Shown here: positions 1 to 8,646 of the stretch, one piece after another
How the letters are laid out: each line of letters opens with the position of its first letter
Numbering within the stretch: the stretch's first letter is position 1
Assembly (NCBI GenBank): GCA_026004875.1
Contig: BPJZ01000005.1
Location: 86,922 to 150,921, forward strand
Length of the DNA stretch: 64,000 nucleotides
Direction of reading: 5' to 3'
Source: Candidatus Poribacteria bacterium
Lineage (GTDB): Bacteria; Poribacteria; WGA-4E; GCA-2687025
Notes under the pieces: generated by a model
Told to the model about the DNA's origin: nothing
The model's input: the letters and a program-made list of their open reading frames with translations, nothing else
Database searches by the model: none
Translations under genes and position numbers: made by a program

Positions 1-147
1 TCGCCAAATGCGAGGAGCTGGAGTCCAAGGGGATCGAAATCTGGCCGGACAAACTGGCGCGAAGCCCTCAAGACGCGCAAGATGGCCTTCATCACCGATC
101 CGGACGGATACGAGATCGAGCTCCTGGAGCGAAAGGAGGCCAACTAG
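1..147 (+). CDS. C-terminal fragment of a glyoxalase/VOC-family protein (left edge, frame break)
   Basis: Only the tail is present. The last ~22 codons read KMAFITDPDGYEIELLER, typical of the C-terminal strand of lactoylglutathione lyase and related VOC proteins, with the metal-ligand Glu of the 'GYEIEL' motif. Upstream codons in another frame (AKCEELESKGIEIWPD) fit the same protein, so one frame change sits near 57-60. The stop is TAG at 145-147. Substrate cannot be decided: glyoxalase I and other VOC dioxygenase-like proteins share this ending. It lies upstream of the ribosomal operon and is probably not part of it, because a promoter-like sequence follows. Confidence 0.6.
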   Translation, partial: SPNARSWSPRGSKSGRTNWREALKTRKMAFITDPDGYEIELLERKEAN

Positions 148-168
148 TCCGTCACCGCGTGGGAAAAG

Positions 169-198
169 TTGAAAGCCGACGTACGGCTGCGGTATCAT
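169..198 (+). promoter_or_regulatory. Putative sigma70-type promoter for the rpsF-ssb-rplI operon
   Basis: TTGAAA at 169-174 and TATCAT at 193-198 are separated by 18 bases, in the gap between the glyoxalase-like gene and rpsF. Transcription from here would leave a leader of about 125 nt before rpsF. The leader contains a perfect 14-base palindrome at 286-299 (GGGACGATCGTCCC) that could form a hairpin. rpsF leaders are often autoregulated by S6:S18, but I cannot recognise that binding site with certainty. Confidence 0.5.
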
Positions 199-330
199 CT
201 CCTTTGCCCTGCTCTTGGGTTTTAAGTCGTCACGACAGTTCCTCCCCGCTCTGTCCCCATCAGTTCACGAGGGTCGGTTGCAGGCGGGACGATCGTCCCA
301 AGAGCCGTTGAGTCCAAAGGGAGGAGAACC

Positions 331-772
331 TTGCGACACTATATCCCGACGCGGACGTACGAGACGACCTTTGTGCTCCGCCCCAACCTGAGCGACTCGG
401 AGATCGAGTCGCAGGTGGAGCGGATTCGCGAGTATATCGAGTCGAACGGGAACAAGGTCCTCAAGGTAGAGCTGTGGGCGGCGGCGACGCCTGGCCTACC
501 CGATCCGTCGGTTCCAGGAAGGCGTCTACGCCTTTATCGTCTTTCACGGAAGCCCGGAGTTCGTTCGGGAGCTGGAGCAGCAGTACCGGATCACCGAGGA
601 CATCATCCGGTATCTGACCGTTCGGGTGGAAGGTGAGTTTGATCCACACGCAACGTTGATCGACACCCCGATCGCCGAGGAGCGGTCTCGCAGCAGCGCT
701 CGGCGGCCAACCCGAGGGGCACAGGCCGATCGGGAGGAGGAGGACGAGGACGACCTCGAAGAGGAGGAATGA
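331..772 (+). CDS. rpsF: 30S ribosomal protein S6 (frame break near 480)
   Basis: S6 binds 16S rRNA with S18 in the small-subunit platform. The N-terminal half (YETTFVLRPNLSDSEIESQV, then VERIREYIESNGNKVLKVE) is a textbook S6 start. The rest continues in another frame from about 478-486 as RRLAYPIRRFQEGVYAFIVF and ends in a long acidic tail (EEEDEDDLEEEE). The start is TTG at 331, chosen because GGGAGGAG lies just upstream and the S6 homology begins here. Whole length is about 146 codons, slightly long for S6 because of the acidic tail. It is the first gene of an operon with ssb and rplI. The frame break is almost certainly a sequencing indel in an essential gene. Confidence 0.9.
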
Positions 773-805
773 TCCCCACCCAAGGGCTCCGGGAGGAGGA
801 GGCCG

Positions 806-1258
806 ATGGCAGCCAGTTTTAACCGTGTGTTCCTGATGGGTCGGCTTACACGCGACCCGGAGATCCGCTACCTAGAAAGCGGCGACGGGGTGGCCAACAT
901 GCGATTGGCCGTCAGCCGCACCTACACCACACGCTCCGGCGAGCAGCGGGACGAGGTCTGCTACATCGACGTGGAGGCCTGGGGCCGGCTGGCGGAGCTG
1001 TGCGAGCAGTATCTCTCTAAAGGCCGCCTGATCTTCGTTGAGGGGCGCCTCATGTATCGGGAGTGGGAGACCGAAACGGGCGAGCGGCGCTCGGCTCACT
1101 CGGTGCGCGCCTTGGGCGTCCAGTTTCTCGACTGGGGCGACCGACCCGAAGAGGGCCAAGCCGAAGAACCGGCAGCCTTTGGCGCCGGTCGTAGACGCCC
1201 TGCCGCCGTTCGCGAGCCGGAGCCGATCGAAACGGAAGAGGACGACATCCCGTTCTAG
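806..1258 (+). CDS. ssb: Single-stranded DNA-binding protein
   Basis: A 150-residue SSB: an N-terminal OB fold (FNRVFLMGRLTRDPEIRY at residues 5-22, then AVSRTYTTRSGEQRDEVCYI and WGRLAELCEQYLSKG), a flexible middle of about 35 residues, and the canonical acidic tail ending DDIPF that recruits SSB-interacting proteins. It coats ssDNA in replication, repair and recombination. GGAGGAGG precedes the ATG. It sits between rpsF and rplI as in many bacteria and is intact. OB domain and tail leave little doubt. Confidence 0.97.
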   Translation: MAASFNRVFLMGRLTRDPEIRYLESGDGVANMRLAVSRTYTTRSGEQRDEVCYIDVEAWGRLAELCEQYLSKGRLIFVEGRLMYREWETETGERRSAHSVRALGVQFLDWGDRPEEGQAEEPAAFGAGRRRPAAVREPEPIETEEDDIPF

Positions 1259-1277
1259 CGCAGTGAGGGTTCTGCCG

Positions 1278-1778
1278 ATGGGTGCTCACGTGGAAGTGAT
1301 CCTGCTGGAGACTGTGGAGAATGTCGGGCGCGCGGGGGATATTGTGCGGGTCAAGGCCGGGTTCGCCCGGAACTACTTGATCCCGCGCCACTATGCCGTT
1401 CCGGCGACCGAATCGAACAAAAAGCGCTTTGAGGCCAAAATGCGGGCCCTCCGCCTGCGCGAGGCGCAACGGCTGGCCGACGCCCAGGAGCTGGCTAAGC
1501 TGATCGAGGCCACCGCGATCGTGATCGCCGCCAACGCAGGCGAAAGCGGACGGCTCTTTGGATCGGTGACCGCCAACGACATCGCCGACGTGTTGGCGAC
1601 CAAAGGCATCACCGTGGACCGGCGACGAATCCAGATGGAGGAGAACATCCGGCAACTCGGCGTCTTTGAGATCCCCATCCGGCTCCACCCGGAGGTAATC
1701 GCCAAGGTCCGAGTCGAGGTGATCCCCAACCAGCCGGAGTACGTCCAGGCGCCCGCAGAGCCGGAATCGTCGGCCTGA
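1278..1778 (+). CDS. rplI: 50S ribosomal protein L9
   Basis: L9 binds 23S rRNA near the base of the L1 stalk. The N-terminal domain EVILLETVENVGRAGDIVRV followed by KAGFARNYLIPRHYAVPAT is the L9 signature. A connecting helix (residues ~42-80) and the C-terminal domain containing ESGRLFGSVTANDIADVL follow. The chosen ATG at 1278 gives 166 residues with a short MGAHV extension; a GTG three codons on is possible. It follows ssb after 19 bases, so there is no room for rpsR, which commonly sits between ssb and rplI. Confidence 0.96.
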   Translation: MGAHVEVILLETVENVGRAGDIVRVKAGFARNYLIPRHYAVPATESNKKRFEAKMRALRLREAQRLADAQELAKLIEATAIVIAANAGESGRLFGSVTANDIADVLATKGITVDRRRIQMEENIRQLGVFEIPIRLHPEVIAKVRVEVIPNQPEYVQAPAEPESSA

Positions 1779-1830
1779 GGCGCCGTCGGGCTCGGGGCCG
1801 CGAGAGACCGGTAGCGGGGGGTAAGAGACG

Positions 1831-3191
1831 ATGCCCGTCGAGATCAGCCCGTACGATCTCGAAGCGGAACGGCATGTCTTAGGATCGCTCTTGATCGATC
1901 CTGAGGCGCTCCACCGAGTCGTTCCCATTCTGGGCGAGCAAGCGACCGTCTTTTTCCGCCCGGCCCATCAGCTCATTCTACGAAGCGGCCCTCCGCGTGA
2001 ACCACCAGAACGACCCGATCGATCTATACAGCGTCTACCGAGAACTCAAGCGCTCCGGGAATCTGGAAAAGGCCGGCGGACTGACCGCCCTCCACGAGCT
2101 GCAAGATTCGGTCCCCACCTCGGCTCACGCGGAGTATTACGCACGGATCGTCAAAGAGATGGCCATCCGGCGGGAGCTGATCGATGCTGGGGCGCGCGAT
2201 CATCGGTCGGGCGAGAGAAGAGGGGCTGAGCCTTGAAGAGGTCGTGGACCACGCACAGGCGCTGATCCTCCGCATCAACCGTTCCGAACGGGAGCGGGGC
2301 CTAGTCCCCTTTAAAAACGGCTCTCACAGCAACGATGGACCAAGCCACTAACCTCTACAGGCGGGATCACCTCCTTCCAGGGATCTCGACCGGCCTTCCG
2401 CCACTGGACGAGCTGCTTGCCGGCCTCAATCGCTCCGATCTGATCATCGTTGCCGCCCGCCCCTCGATGGGGAAAAGCGCCTTTGCCCACAACATCGCCG
2501 CTCACGTTGCCATCCATCAGAAGTTGCCAGTGGCCCTTTTCTCCTTGGAGATGAGCCAAGACCAGATTGCGTTGCGCATTCTGGCCCGCGAATCGGGCAT
2601 TCCGCTCTCTAAAATTCGACGGGGAGACGTGAGCAACCGACGCCTGGCGTCGAATCTCCGAAACCGTCGACAAGATCGCGGAGGCACCCCCTTTTCATCA
2701 GCGACGCCCCCGGCAATCACCATGTGGGAGATCCGCTCCGAGTGCCGCCGGCTCAAGCTCCATCACCCGGACCTGGCCCTGGTCATCGTGGACTATCTCC
2801 AACTGATTTCAAGGCGCCTCTCGAACCGCTCAGAGTCGAGAACAGGAGATCTCCGAGTACTCGCGCTCGCTCAAGGAGCTCGCGCGGGAGCTAAACGTGC
2901 CGGTGATCGCCCTCTCCCAGCTCAACCGAGCCGTCGAGGCCCGAAACGATAAGCGGCCTCAACTGGCCGACCTTCGCGAGTCCCGGCGCTATTGAACAGG
3001 ACGCCGACGTGGTGATGTTCCTCTTTCGGGAAGAGTACTATGATCCAGCCCATTCCAGGCCGGGAGAGACGGAGGTGATCGTCCGGAAACATCGAAACGG
3101 TGAGCTGGGCACGGTGATCCTCCGGTTTGATCAAAAGACGCTCCTGTTCGCTCCTCTGGACCAGCAGGCCCCAGGTTATCCGTACTCATAG
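1831..3191 (+). CDS. dnaB: Replicative DNA helicase DnaB (reading frame broken many times)
   Basis: The hexameric 5'-3' helicase of the replication fork. All parts are present in order but in alternating frames: N-terminal domain ([18 protein letters not shown]; later [20 protein letters not shown]), linker ([17 protein letters not shown]), then the RecA-like domain with [16 protein letters not shown], Walker [25 protein letters not shown], Walker [33 protein letters not shown] and the [13 protein letters not shown] motif. Frame changes fall near 1977, 2193, 2315, 2643, 2690, 2830 and 2985. The one at 2313-2317 is an A5 run with one A too many. Total length (~453 codons) is normal, so this is an intact gene read with errors rather than a decayed one. 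Confidence 0.92.
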
Positions 3192-4066
3192 GGCAGCAAT
3201 GGCGATCCCTTCTCTTCAACCGACGCAGCAGCGACGTTTCCCCGTTTGCCTTCTTCCTTGCCCGCTTGGGAAGGCGCCTGATCGAGGTGGTCTATCACAT
3301 CGGCTCGGGGGACGATCCTCCTGCTGGCGACCATCCGGATGATCTTCGCCCGGCCCATTTTTCTGCACAACATCATGGAGCAGTTCGCTAAGGTCGGGGT
3401 CCAGTCGCTGCCGGTGGTCACTGTAACCGGCACCTTCGTCGGGATGGTGCTGGCCTTGCAGGGGTACCATCAGTTAAAGCTTCTGGGTAGCGAAGGGCTG
3501 CTCGGCTCGTTCGTGAGCACTTCGGCGATCAAGGAGCTGGGCGTCGTGTTGACCGGATTTGTGCTCTCGGGACGGATCGGCGCCTCGATCGCCGCCGAGC
3601 TAGGCACCATGAAGGTGACCGAGCAGATCGACGCGATCGAGGCGATGGGAGCCAGTCCGGTACAGTACCCTGGTCGTCCCGCGATTTCTCGCCTGCGCCC
3701 TGATGACGCCGACGCTGGCGATCTTCGCCAACCTGTTGGCGATCGTTGGTGGGTACATCATGGCCGTCAACTTCCTGGCGATGCCGGGCGGCCAATCGGG
3801 AATGAACGGGGAATTTTATTGGGCGATGGCCACCTCGGCCCAAGGGTTCACCGTCGAGGACGTGATCACCTCCCTGTTCAAGGGAACGGTCTTTGGGATG
3901 ATCATCGCGACGGTCGGCTGCTACATGGGCTTTTCGGTGCCCCCCGGCCTCCGGCGCAGAGGGCGTCGGGCGGGCGACGACCAGCTGTGCAGTGATCTCC
4001 CTGGTCGCCATTTTGGTGGCCGACTTCTTGATCGAGTTTGTGAACCGCGAAGTCCTGGGGTTCTGA
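3182..4066 (+). CDS. mlaE: MlaE-family ABC permease of phospholipid transport (frame breaks)
   Basis: Inner-membrane permease of the Mla/MCE lipid transporter. Recognisable stretches: [20 protein letters not shown] at the N terminus, [36 protein letters not shown] followed by [20 protein letters not shown] (the conserved MlaE core), then [33 protein letters not shown], and a C-terminal [18 protein letters not shown]. Frame changes lie near 3308, 3660 and 3945. The start is uncertain because the first frame runs back into the end of dnaB with no clear start codon; an ATG at 3199 is in a different frame. Stop TGA at 4064-4066. mlaF and mlaD follow immediately. Confidence 0.88.
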
Positions 4067-4125
4067 TCGTGTTTCGCCATCGGCGACTGCGAAGGGAACA
4101 GTCCTTCGTCCCTCCTCCAGAGGAG

Positions 4126-4937
4126 GTGGGCCGTTCGCATCGAAGGGGTTTGGAAGCACCTGGGAGGGCAGCCCGGTTCTCCAGGGCCTGACTCTTGGAC
4201 GTGCTCCGGGGCTCCACCACGGTGATCATGGGCCCGAGCGGCTGTGGCAAGAGCGTCCTGCTCAAAGCACATCATTGGGCTGATGCTTCCCGAGTCGGGC
4301 AACGTCTGGGTCTTTGGTCAGAACGTTCCGACCCTCTCCCGCCGGGAGTTGATCCGGCTCCGCCAGCGGATGGGAGTCCTCTTCCAAAGCGCGGCGCTCT
4401 TCGACTCGCTGACCGTCGAGGAGAACGTTGCCTTTATGCTCCGTCAGCACCGTCCGGAGATGTCCCAAAAAGAGATTCAGGCCGCCGTTGCCGAGGCCTT
4501 AGAGATGGTTTCGCCTTCCCGGAACTCAGAAGATGAAACCGGCGGAGCTGAGCGGAGGAATGCGAAAGCGGGTCGGATTGGCGCGGGCGATCGTGATGCG
4601 GCCCGATCTGATCCTCTACGACGAACCGACTACCGGCCTGGACCCCGATCACGGCCCGCGGGATCAACCGGCTGATCCGTGAGCTGGACAAGACGCTTGG
4701 AAAGACCTCGATCGTCGTCACCCATGACATCGAGAGCGCCCTCTACGTCGGCGACTGGATCGCCATGCTCCAGGAGGGCGCGGATCGCAGTCCAGGGAAC
4801 CCCTGAAGAAGTGGTTCGCTCGCGAGCATCCTCTGGCCCGGGAGTTCTTCGCCGAACCGCTCGCTTCGCTCGCGATGCTGCGAAAAAAGGAGCCGTCCGA
4901 CAAAGCGAGTCGGACGGAGACCAACCTCACCCCCTAG
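4126..4937 (+). CDS. mlaF: MlaF-family ABC ATPase of phospholipid transport (frame breaks)
   Basis: ATPase partner of MlaE. Visible: [13 protein letters not shown] near the start, Walker [15 protein letters not shown], then (one base shifted) [21 protein letters not shown]-loop [20 protein letters not shown], signature [19 protein letters not shown], Walker [15 protein letters not shown], and switch His in [17 protein letters not shown]. The C terminus ends in ...SRTETNLTP, stop TAG 4935-4937. Frame changes near 4173, 4266, 4513, 4655 and 4785. The start is not certain: SD-like AGAGGAGG at 4119-4126 is followed by a shifted reading frame, suggesting an indel at the very start. Confidence 0.86.
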
Positions 4938-4948
4938 GAGCGCGTCCG

Positions 4949-6520
4949 GTGCGTTGGGAAGCCGAGCTCAAAGTAGGCGTGCTGAAGTACTGGCGGCCGC
5001 GGTGTTGCTGGTCATCCTTCTGACGATGGCCCTCCGACATGGTGATCGGCGTGCCGGGCAAGGAGATGACCCTTTACTTTCCCCGATTGAACGCCTTGAA
5101 AAAGGGCGCTTGGGTCCACCTGAACGGCATCGCTGTCGGGAAGGTGATCGACATCCGGCTGGACCCTTCAGGCTACGCCGTTGTGACCGCTCGGGTGGAC
5201 TCGCCGGTGCCCCTCCGGGAGGGCTTAACCGCCCGTCTGGGCACGCTCGGCTTTGTCGGAGAGGCGTACGTCGAGCTGATCAACGGGCCCCAGGACGCCC
5301 CGCCGTTCACGGCCTGGGATCGTCCGATCTACGGGGAGGAGGCCCCCGACCCCTGGGACCTGCTGGGGAAGGTTGAAGAAGGCCTGGACGAAGTGGTCCA
5401 GCTCGCCAGCTCCCTCCGAGGAACGCTAGACCGGACGGAGTCGGACCTTCAGACGACGACCGCCTCGATTCGCGAGTTTCTGACCACCAGCGGCCAGCAG
5501 TTCAGTCAGGCCGTTGCGGAGCTGCGCGCCGCCAGCCAGGAGGCCCGTGCGCTGGTGGCAACGGTTCAGGGGCAGCTCCCCCAGCTGAGCGAGGAGACCC
5601 GCCAAACGCTCCAACAGGTCCAGGAGAAACTGGACCGCGCCGACGCGGAGATTCAGACGCTCAGCGCCACGGTTCAGCGCTGGCTCGACAGCTCCCAGCA
5701 GGACGTTCAGGCGGTCCGGGCCGAACTGATCACCGCCTTGGAGACGCTGGAGACCTCGATCGACGGCGTCTACCAGGAGGTGGCTGGACTTCACCGGGAC
5801 ACCGCCGGAGCCGCCGCTGCGCTTCAGAAGACCACCGAGACCGCCGAGCGGCGAATCGTCGGCTCGCTAGACCGGTTCGATCAGGCCGCCGACGCCGCGA
5901 CAACCCTACTCCAGAACGGGGACCGGCTCCTAAAAGCCGCCCAGGAAGGCAACAGCACCCTGGGACGCCTTCTCTACGAAGACCGACTGGCCGTCCGGTT
6001 GGAGGAGACCCTGACGGAGGCCCAGTCGGCGGCACAGGGGATCCGAACACTCGCCGATCGGGCCAACGACTGGACAACGCCGGAGGTGGACCCGTTGGAC
6101 TTTGGAGCAACGCTGTCCTACGACACCTTGCGGGAGGGGGCCCAACAGGAGATCGGAATGATCTACCGCCGGGACGCTAACCGGTGGGTTTTCGGCGGGG
6201 TTCGGGTGCGGGGCGATCGAACGCTCTGGTCGCTGATCTTTGCCCAGCGGGTTGGGCCAATTTGGGGCCGGATCGGCTTTGTCGAGTCCCAAGCAGCCGT
6301 TGGGGCCGAGTGGAGACCCCTCTCAGCGGTGACGGTTCGGGGGGACCTGGTGGATGTAGCTCGCTCTTGGCGGAGCGGGGAGCGCTGGCGCACTCCTCGC
6401 CTGGACGCGGAGATCGTCGTGCGGCCGATGCGTCCGTTTGCGGTGGTCTTTGGCGCCCGAGACCTGCTTCAGGAAAACCGGGCCTTTTTAATCGGCGTTC
6501 GAGCCGGGGATATTCCGTGA
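4949..6520 (+). CDS. mlaD: MlaD-family MCE protein with coiled coil and C-terminal beta-rich domain
   Basis: MCE-domain substrate-binding component of the Mla system, anchored in the inner membrane and reaching into the periplasm. From GTG 4949: RWEAELKVGVL, then (after frame changes near 4985 and 5040) a TM helix LAAAVLLVILLTMAL, an MCE domain (LKKGAWVHLNGIAVGKVIDI; LGFVGEAYVELING), a long heptad-like Gln/Glu/Ala-rich helix region (~residues 145-350), and ~140 residues of alternating beta hairpins beginning near DPLDFGATLSYDTL. About 520 residues, much longer than E. coli MlaD (~180). The helical region could form the tube or needle seen in long MCE proteins. The stop overlaps the radA start. 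Confidence 0.88.
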
Positions 6521-7959
6521 AAGCCCGCTCCTATTACCTTTGTCGTGAGTGCGGCGCCCGACAGCCGCGCTGGATGGGCCGATGCCCGGAGTGTGGCTCT
6601 TGGGACAGTCTCGAAGAGGTGATCCCGGCGCCGGAACGTCCCGAGGGCGCACGCTCTCGATCGATCCAAACGGCACGACCGGTTGCCCTTCGCGCCAAAT
6701 CCGCCAATGGACCCGGCGAGGAGCGCCTGAAAACCGGAATCGGCGAGTTCGATCGTGCCGTCGGCGGCGGCATCGTCCGAGGATCGGTGCTCCTCCTGGG
6801 CGGAGAGCCGGGAATCGGTAAGTCCACCCTGCTCCTCCAAGTGGCCGACGCCCTCTCGCGGCGCGGTCGAGCCGTCCTGTACGTCAGCGGAGAGGAGTCC
6901 CTCGAACAGATCCGTCAGCGAGCCGAGCGCCTGCAGGTGGACGGCGAACAGATCTACTGGCTGGGAGAAACCCAAGTGGAGGCCGTCCTAGCCGCCGCCA
7001 CAGAGCTGAAACCCCACCTGCTCATCGTGGATTCGATCCAGACGCTGACCAGTGACGCCCTGGAGTCGAGCGCAGGAAGCGTCGGACAGATTCGAGAGTG
7101 CGCCGGACAGCTGATCCGATACGCCAAATCAAGCCGAACTCCGGTCTTCCTGATCGGCCATATCACCAAAGAGGGAGCCCTAGCCGGTCCAAAGGTCTTA
7201 GAGCACATGGTGGACACCGTCCTGTACTTTGAGGGGGACGCGACCTACGCCTATCGAATCGTTCGGGCGACGAAGAACCGGTTTGGTTCGACCAACGAGA
7301 TCGGCATGTTTGCCATCACCGACCGTGGGCTGATTCCAGAGGAGAACCCCTCTCGGCTCTTTCTGGAACAGCGAGAGGCGGAGGTGCCCGGTTCGGCAGT
7401 TATCGCCACGCTGGAAGGCTCGCGCGTGCTGCTCTTGGAGGTCCAGGCCCTCGTCGCGGCCACCCACTACGGAACGCCGATGCGGATCGCCACCGGCATT
7501 GACCGGAACCGGCTGGCGTTGCTGATCGCCGTCCTGGAGCAGCGGGGCGGCATCTCATTGGCCAACGCGGACGTGTTCGTCAACGTGACCGGCGGGCTTC
7601 AGGTCTCCGAACGGGCTGGAGACCTGGGAGTGATCGCCGCAATCGCCTCTAGTCGTCTAGGCGGACCGGTGGACCCCCAAACGGTGCTGATCGGTGAAGT
7701 CGGGCTGGGCGGCGAGGTGCGGGCCGTTTCGCGACTAGAAGCCCGCCTTCGAGAGGCCGAGTCGCTTGGCTTCCGACAGGCGCTCATCCCTCGCCGGCAG
7801 CGTGAGGAGGCCCAACGACAACTCCGCGGCGGAGCCCTACGGCTGATCGGCGTGGGCGGCGTTCGAGAAGCGTTAGAACGGCTCTTCTCCGCCGCAGAGC
7901 TGGCTACACTGCGCCGGCCTGTTCCATCGCCTGCCGGTAGGCCTCCCGGAACCGGCTGA
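6517..7959 (+). CDS. radA: DNA repair protein RadA (Sms)
   Basis: Branch-migration helicase-like ATPase of recombination. 480 residues from GTG 6517, which overlaps the mlaD stop by 4 bases. Domains: N-terminal C4 zinc finger (CRECGARQPRWMGRCPEC), RecA-like ATPase with Walker A GGEPGIGKSTLLLQ, the RadA-specific KNRFGSTNEIGMF motif, and a C-terminal Lon-protease-like domain (residues ~320-460) containing ATGIDRNRLALLIAVLEQRGG and VNVTGGLQV. The last 56 bases overlap the converging KDPG-aldolase-like gene. Length and motifs are normal for the family. Confidence 0.97.
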   Translation: MKARSYYLCRECGARQPRWMGRCPECGSWDSLEEVIPAPERPEGARSRSIQTARPVALRAKSANGPGEERLKTGIGEFDRAVGGGIVRGSVLLLGGEPGIGKSTLLLQVADALSRRGRAVLYVSGEESLEQIRQRAERLQVDGEQIYWLGETQVEAVLAAATELKPHLLIVDSIQTLTSDALESSAGSVGQIRECAGQLIRYAKSSRTPVFLIGHITKEGALAGPKVLEHMVDTVLYFEGDATYAYRIVRATKNRFGSTNEIGMFAITDRGLIPEENPSRLFLEQREAEVPGSAVIATLEGSRVLLLEVQALVAATHYGTPMRIATGIDRNRLALLIAVLEQRGGISLANADVFVNVTGGLQVSERAGDLGVIAAIASSRLGGPVDPQTVLIGEVGLGGEVRAVSRLEARLREAESLGFRQALIPRRQREEAQRQLRGGALRLIGVGGVREALERLFSAAELATLRRPVPSPAGRPPGTG

Positions 7960-8632
7960 GCGACTCTTCGATCACCGAGCGATCTCCTGGCGCTTGCTTC
8001 TCTCGAACCAGGTTCAGCGGCGCTGACATCCCTAGCACCGGAACCATCTTTCGCCGACGGACAGCTTGAACGTACTCCGGAGCGTTCTCCGGCCCGATCC
8101 CTCCGGTGGGCATGATCAACAGCCCCTCGGTCTCCGGACGGACGAAGGGGGCCAGCAGGTCGGCGACGCCCTCCGGCCCCAAGACTCGCGCCGGGAACAG
8201 TTTGATCACGTCGGCGTTGAGCGCCAGCAGCTCGGAGAACTCGGTCGGCGTAAAGGCCGCCGGGGCCACTACCACTCCCCGCGCTTGTGCCCGGGCGATC
8301 GCCATCCGGACCTCCGCCGCCGTCGTAAATCGCGCCGGCCCAACGATCAGGTCGGCTCCCAACGCGATCGCCTCTTCCAGTTCGCCCGGCGTGGTCACCG
8401 ACCCGATGCCCAGGCAAAGGTCCCGCCGTCGAAGCTCCCCCATCGCCTCTCGAAGCAACTCAGCAGAGATCCGAAAGGTGATCTCGGGAACGTAACCAAA
8501 TTGGGCGATCGCCTCCACGGTAGCGATCAGGTCTCCAGCGGTGCGCACGTGATCCGCACCGATGACCACGGTGATCCCAGCCCTCCGGAGGCTCTCCAGG
8601 GTTCGCCCTCGATCGGGACGATAGGAGGACAT
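7904..8632 (-). CDS. KDPG/KHG aldolase-like protein
   Basis: 242 residues with the (beta/alpha)8 fold signatures of 2-keto-3-deoxy-6-phosphogluconate aldolases: PEITFR (catalytic Glu and Arg region), GSVTTPGELEEAIALGADLI followed by VGPA, the Schiff-base lysine in ADVIKLFPARVLG, and the phosphate-binding GGIGPENA. Predicted reaction: cleavage of a 2-keto-3-deoxy-(phospho)sugar acid into pyruvate and an aldehyde. It lies 14 bases downstream of a PfkB kinase likely to supply the phosphorylated substrate. The protein is longer than E. coli Eda (213) with an extra C-terminal helix, so the exact substrate (gluconate or galactonate series) is open. Its 3' end overlaps radA. Confidence 0.88.
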   Translation of the reverse strand: MSSYRPDRGRTLESLRRAGITVVIGADHVRTAGDLIATVEAIAQFGYVPEITFRISAELLREAMGELRRRDLCLGIGSVTTPGELEEAIALGADLIVGPARFTTAAEVRMAIARAQARGVVVAPAAFTPTEFSELLALNADVIKLFPARVLGPEGVADLLAPFVRPETEGLLIMPTGGIGPENAPEYVQAVRRRKMVPVLGMSAPLNLVREKQAPGDRSVIEESLSRFREAYRQAMEQAGAV

Positions 8633-8646
8633 CGCTTCGCTCCCAG

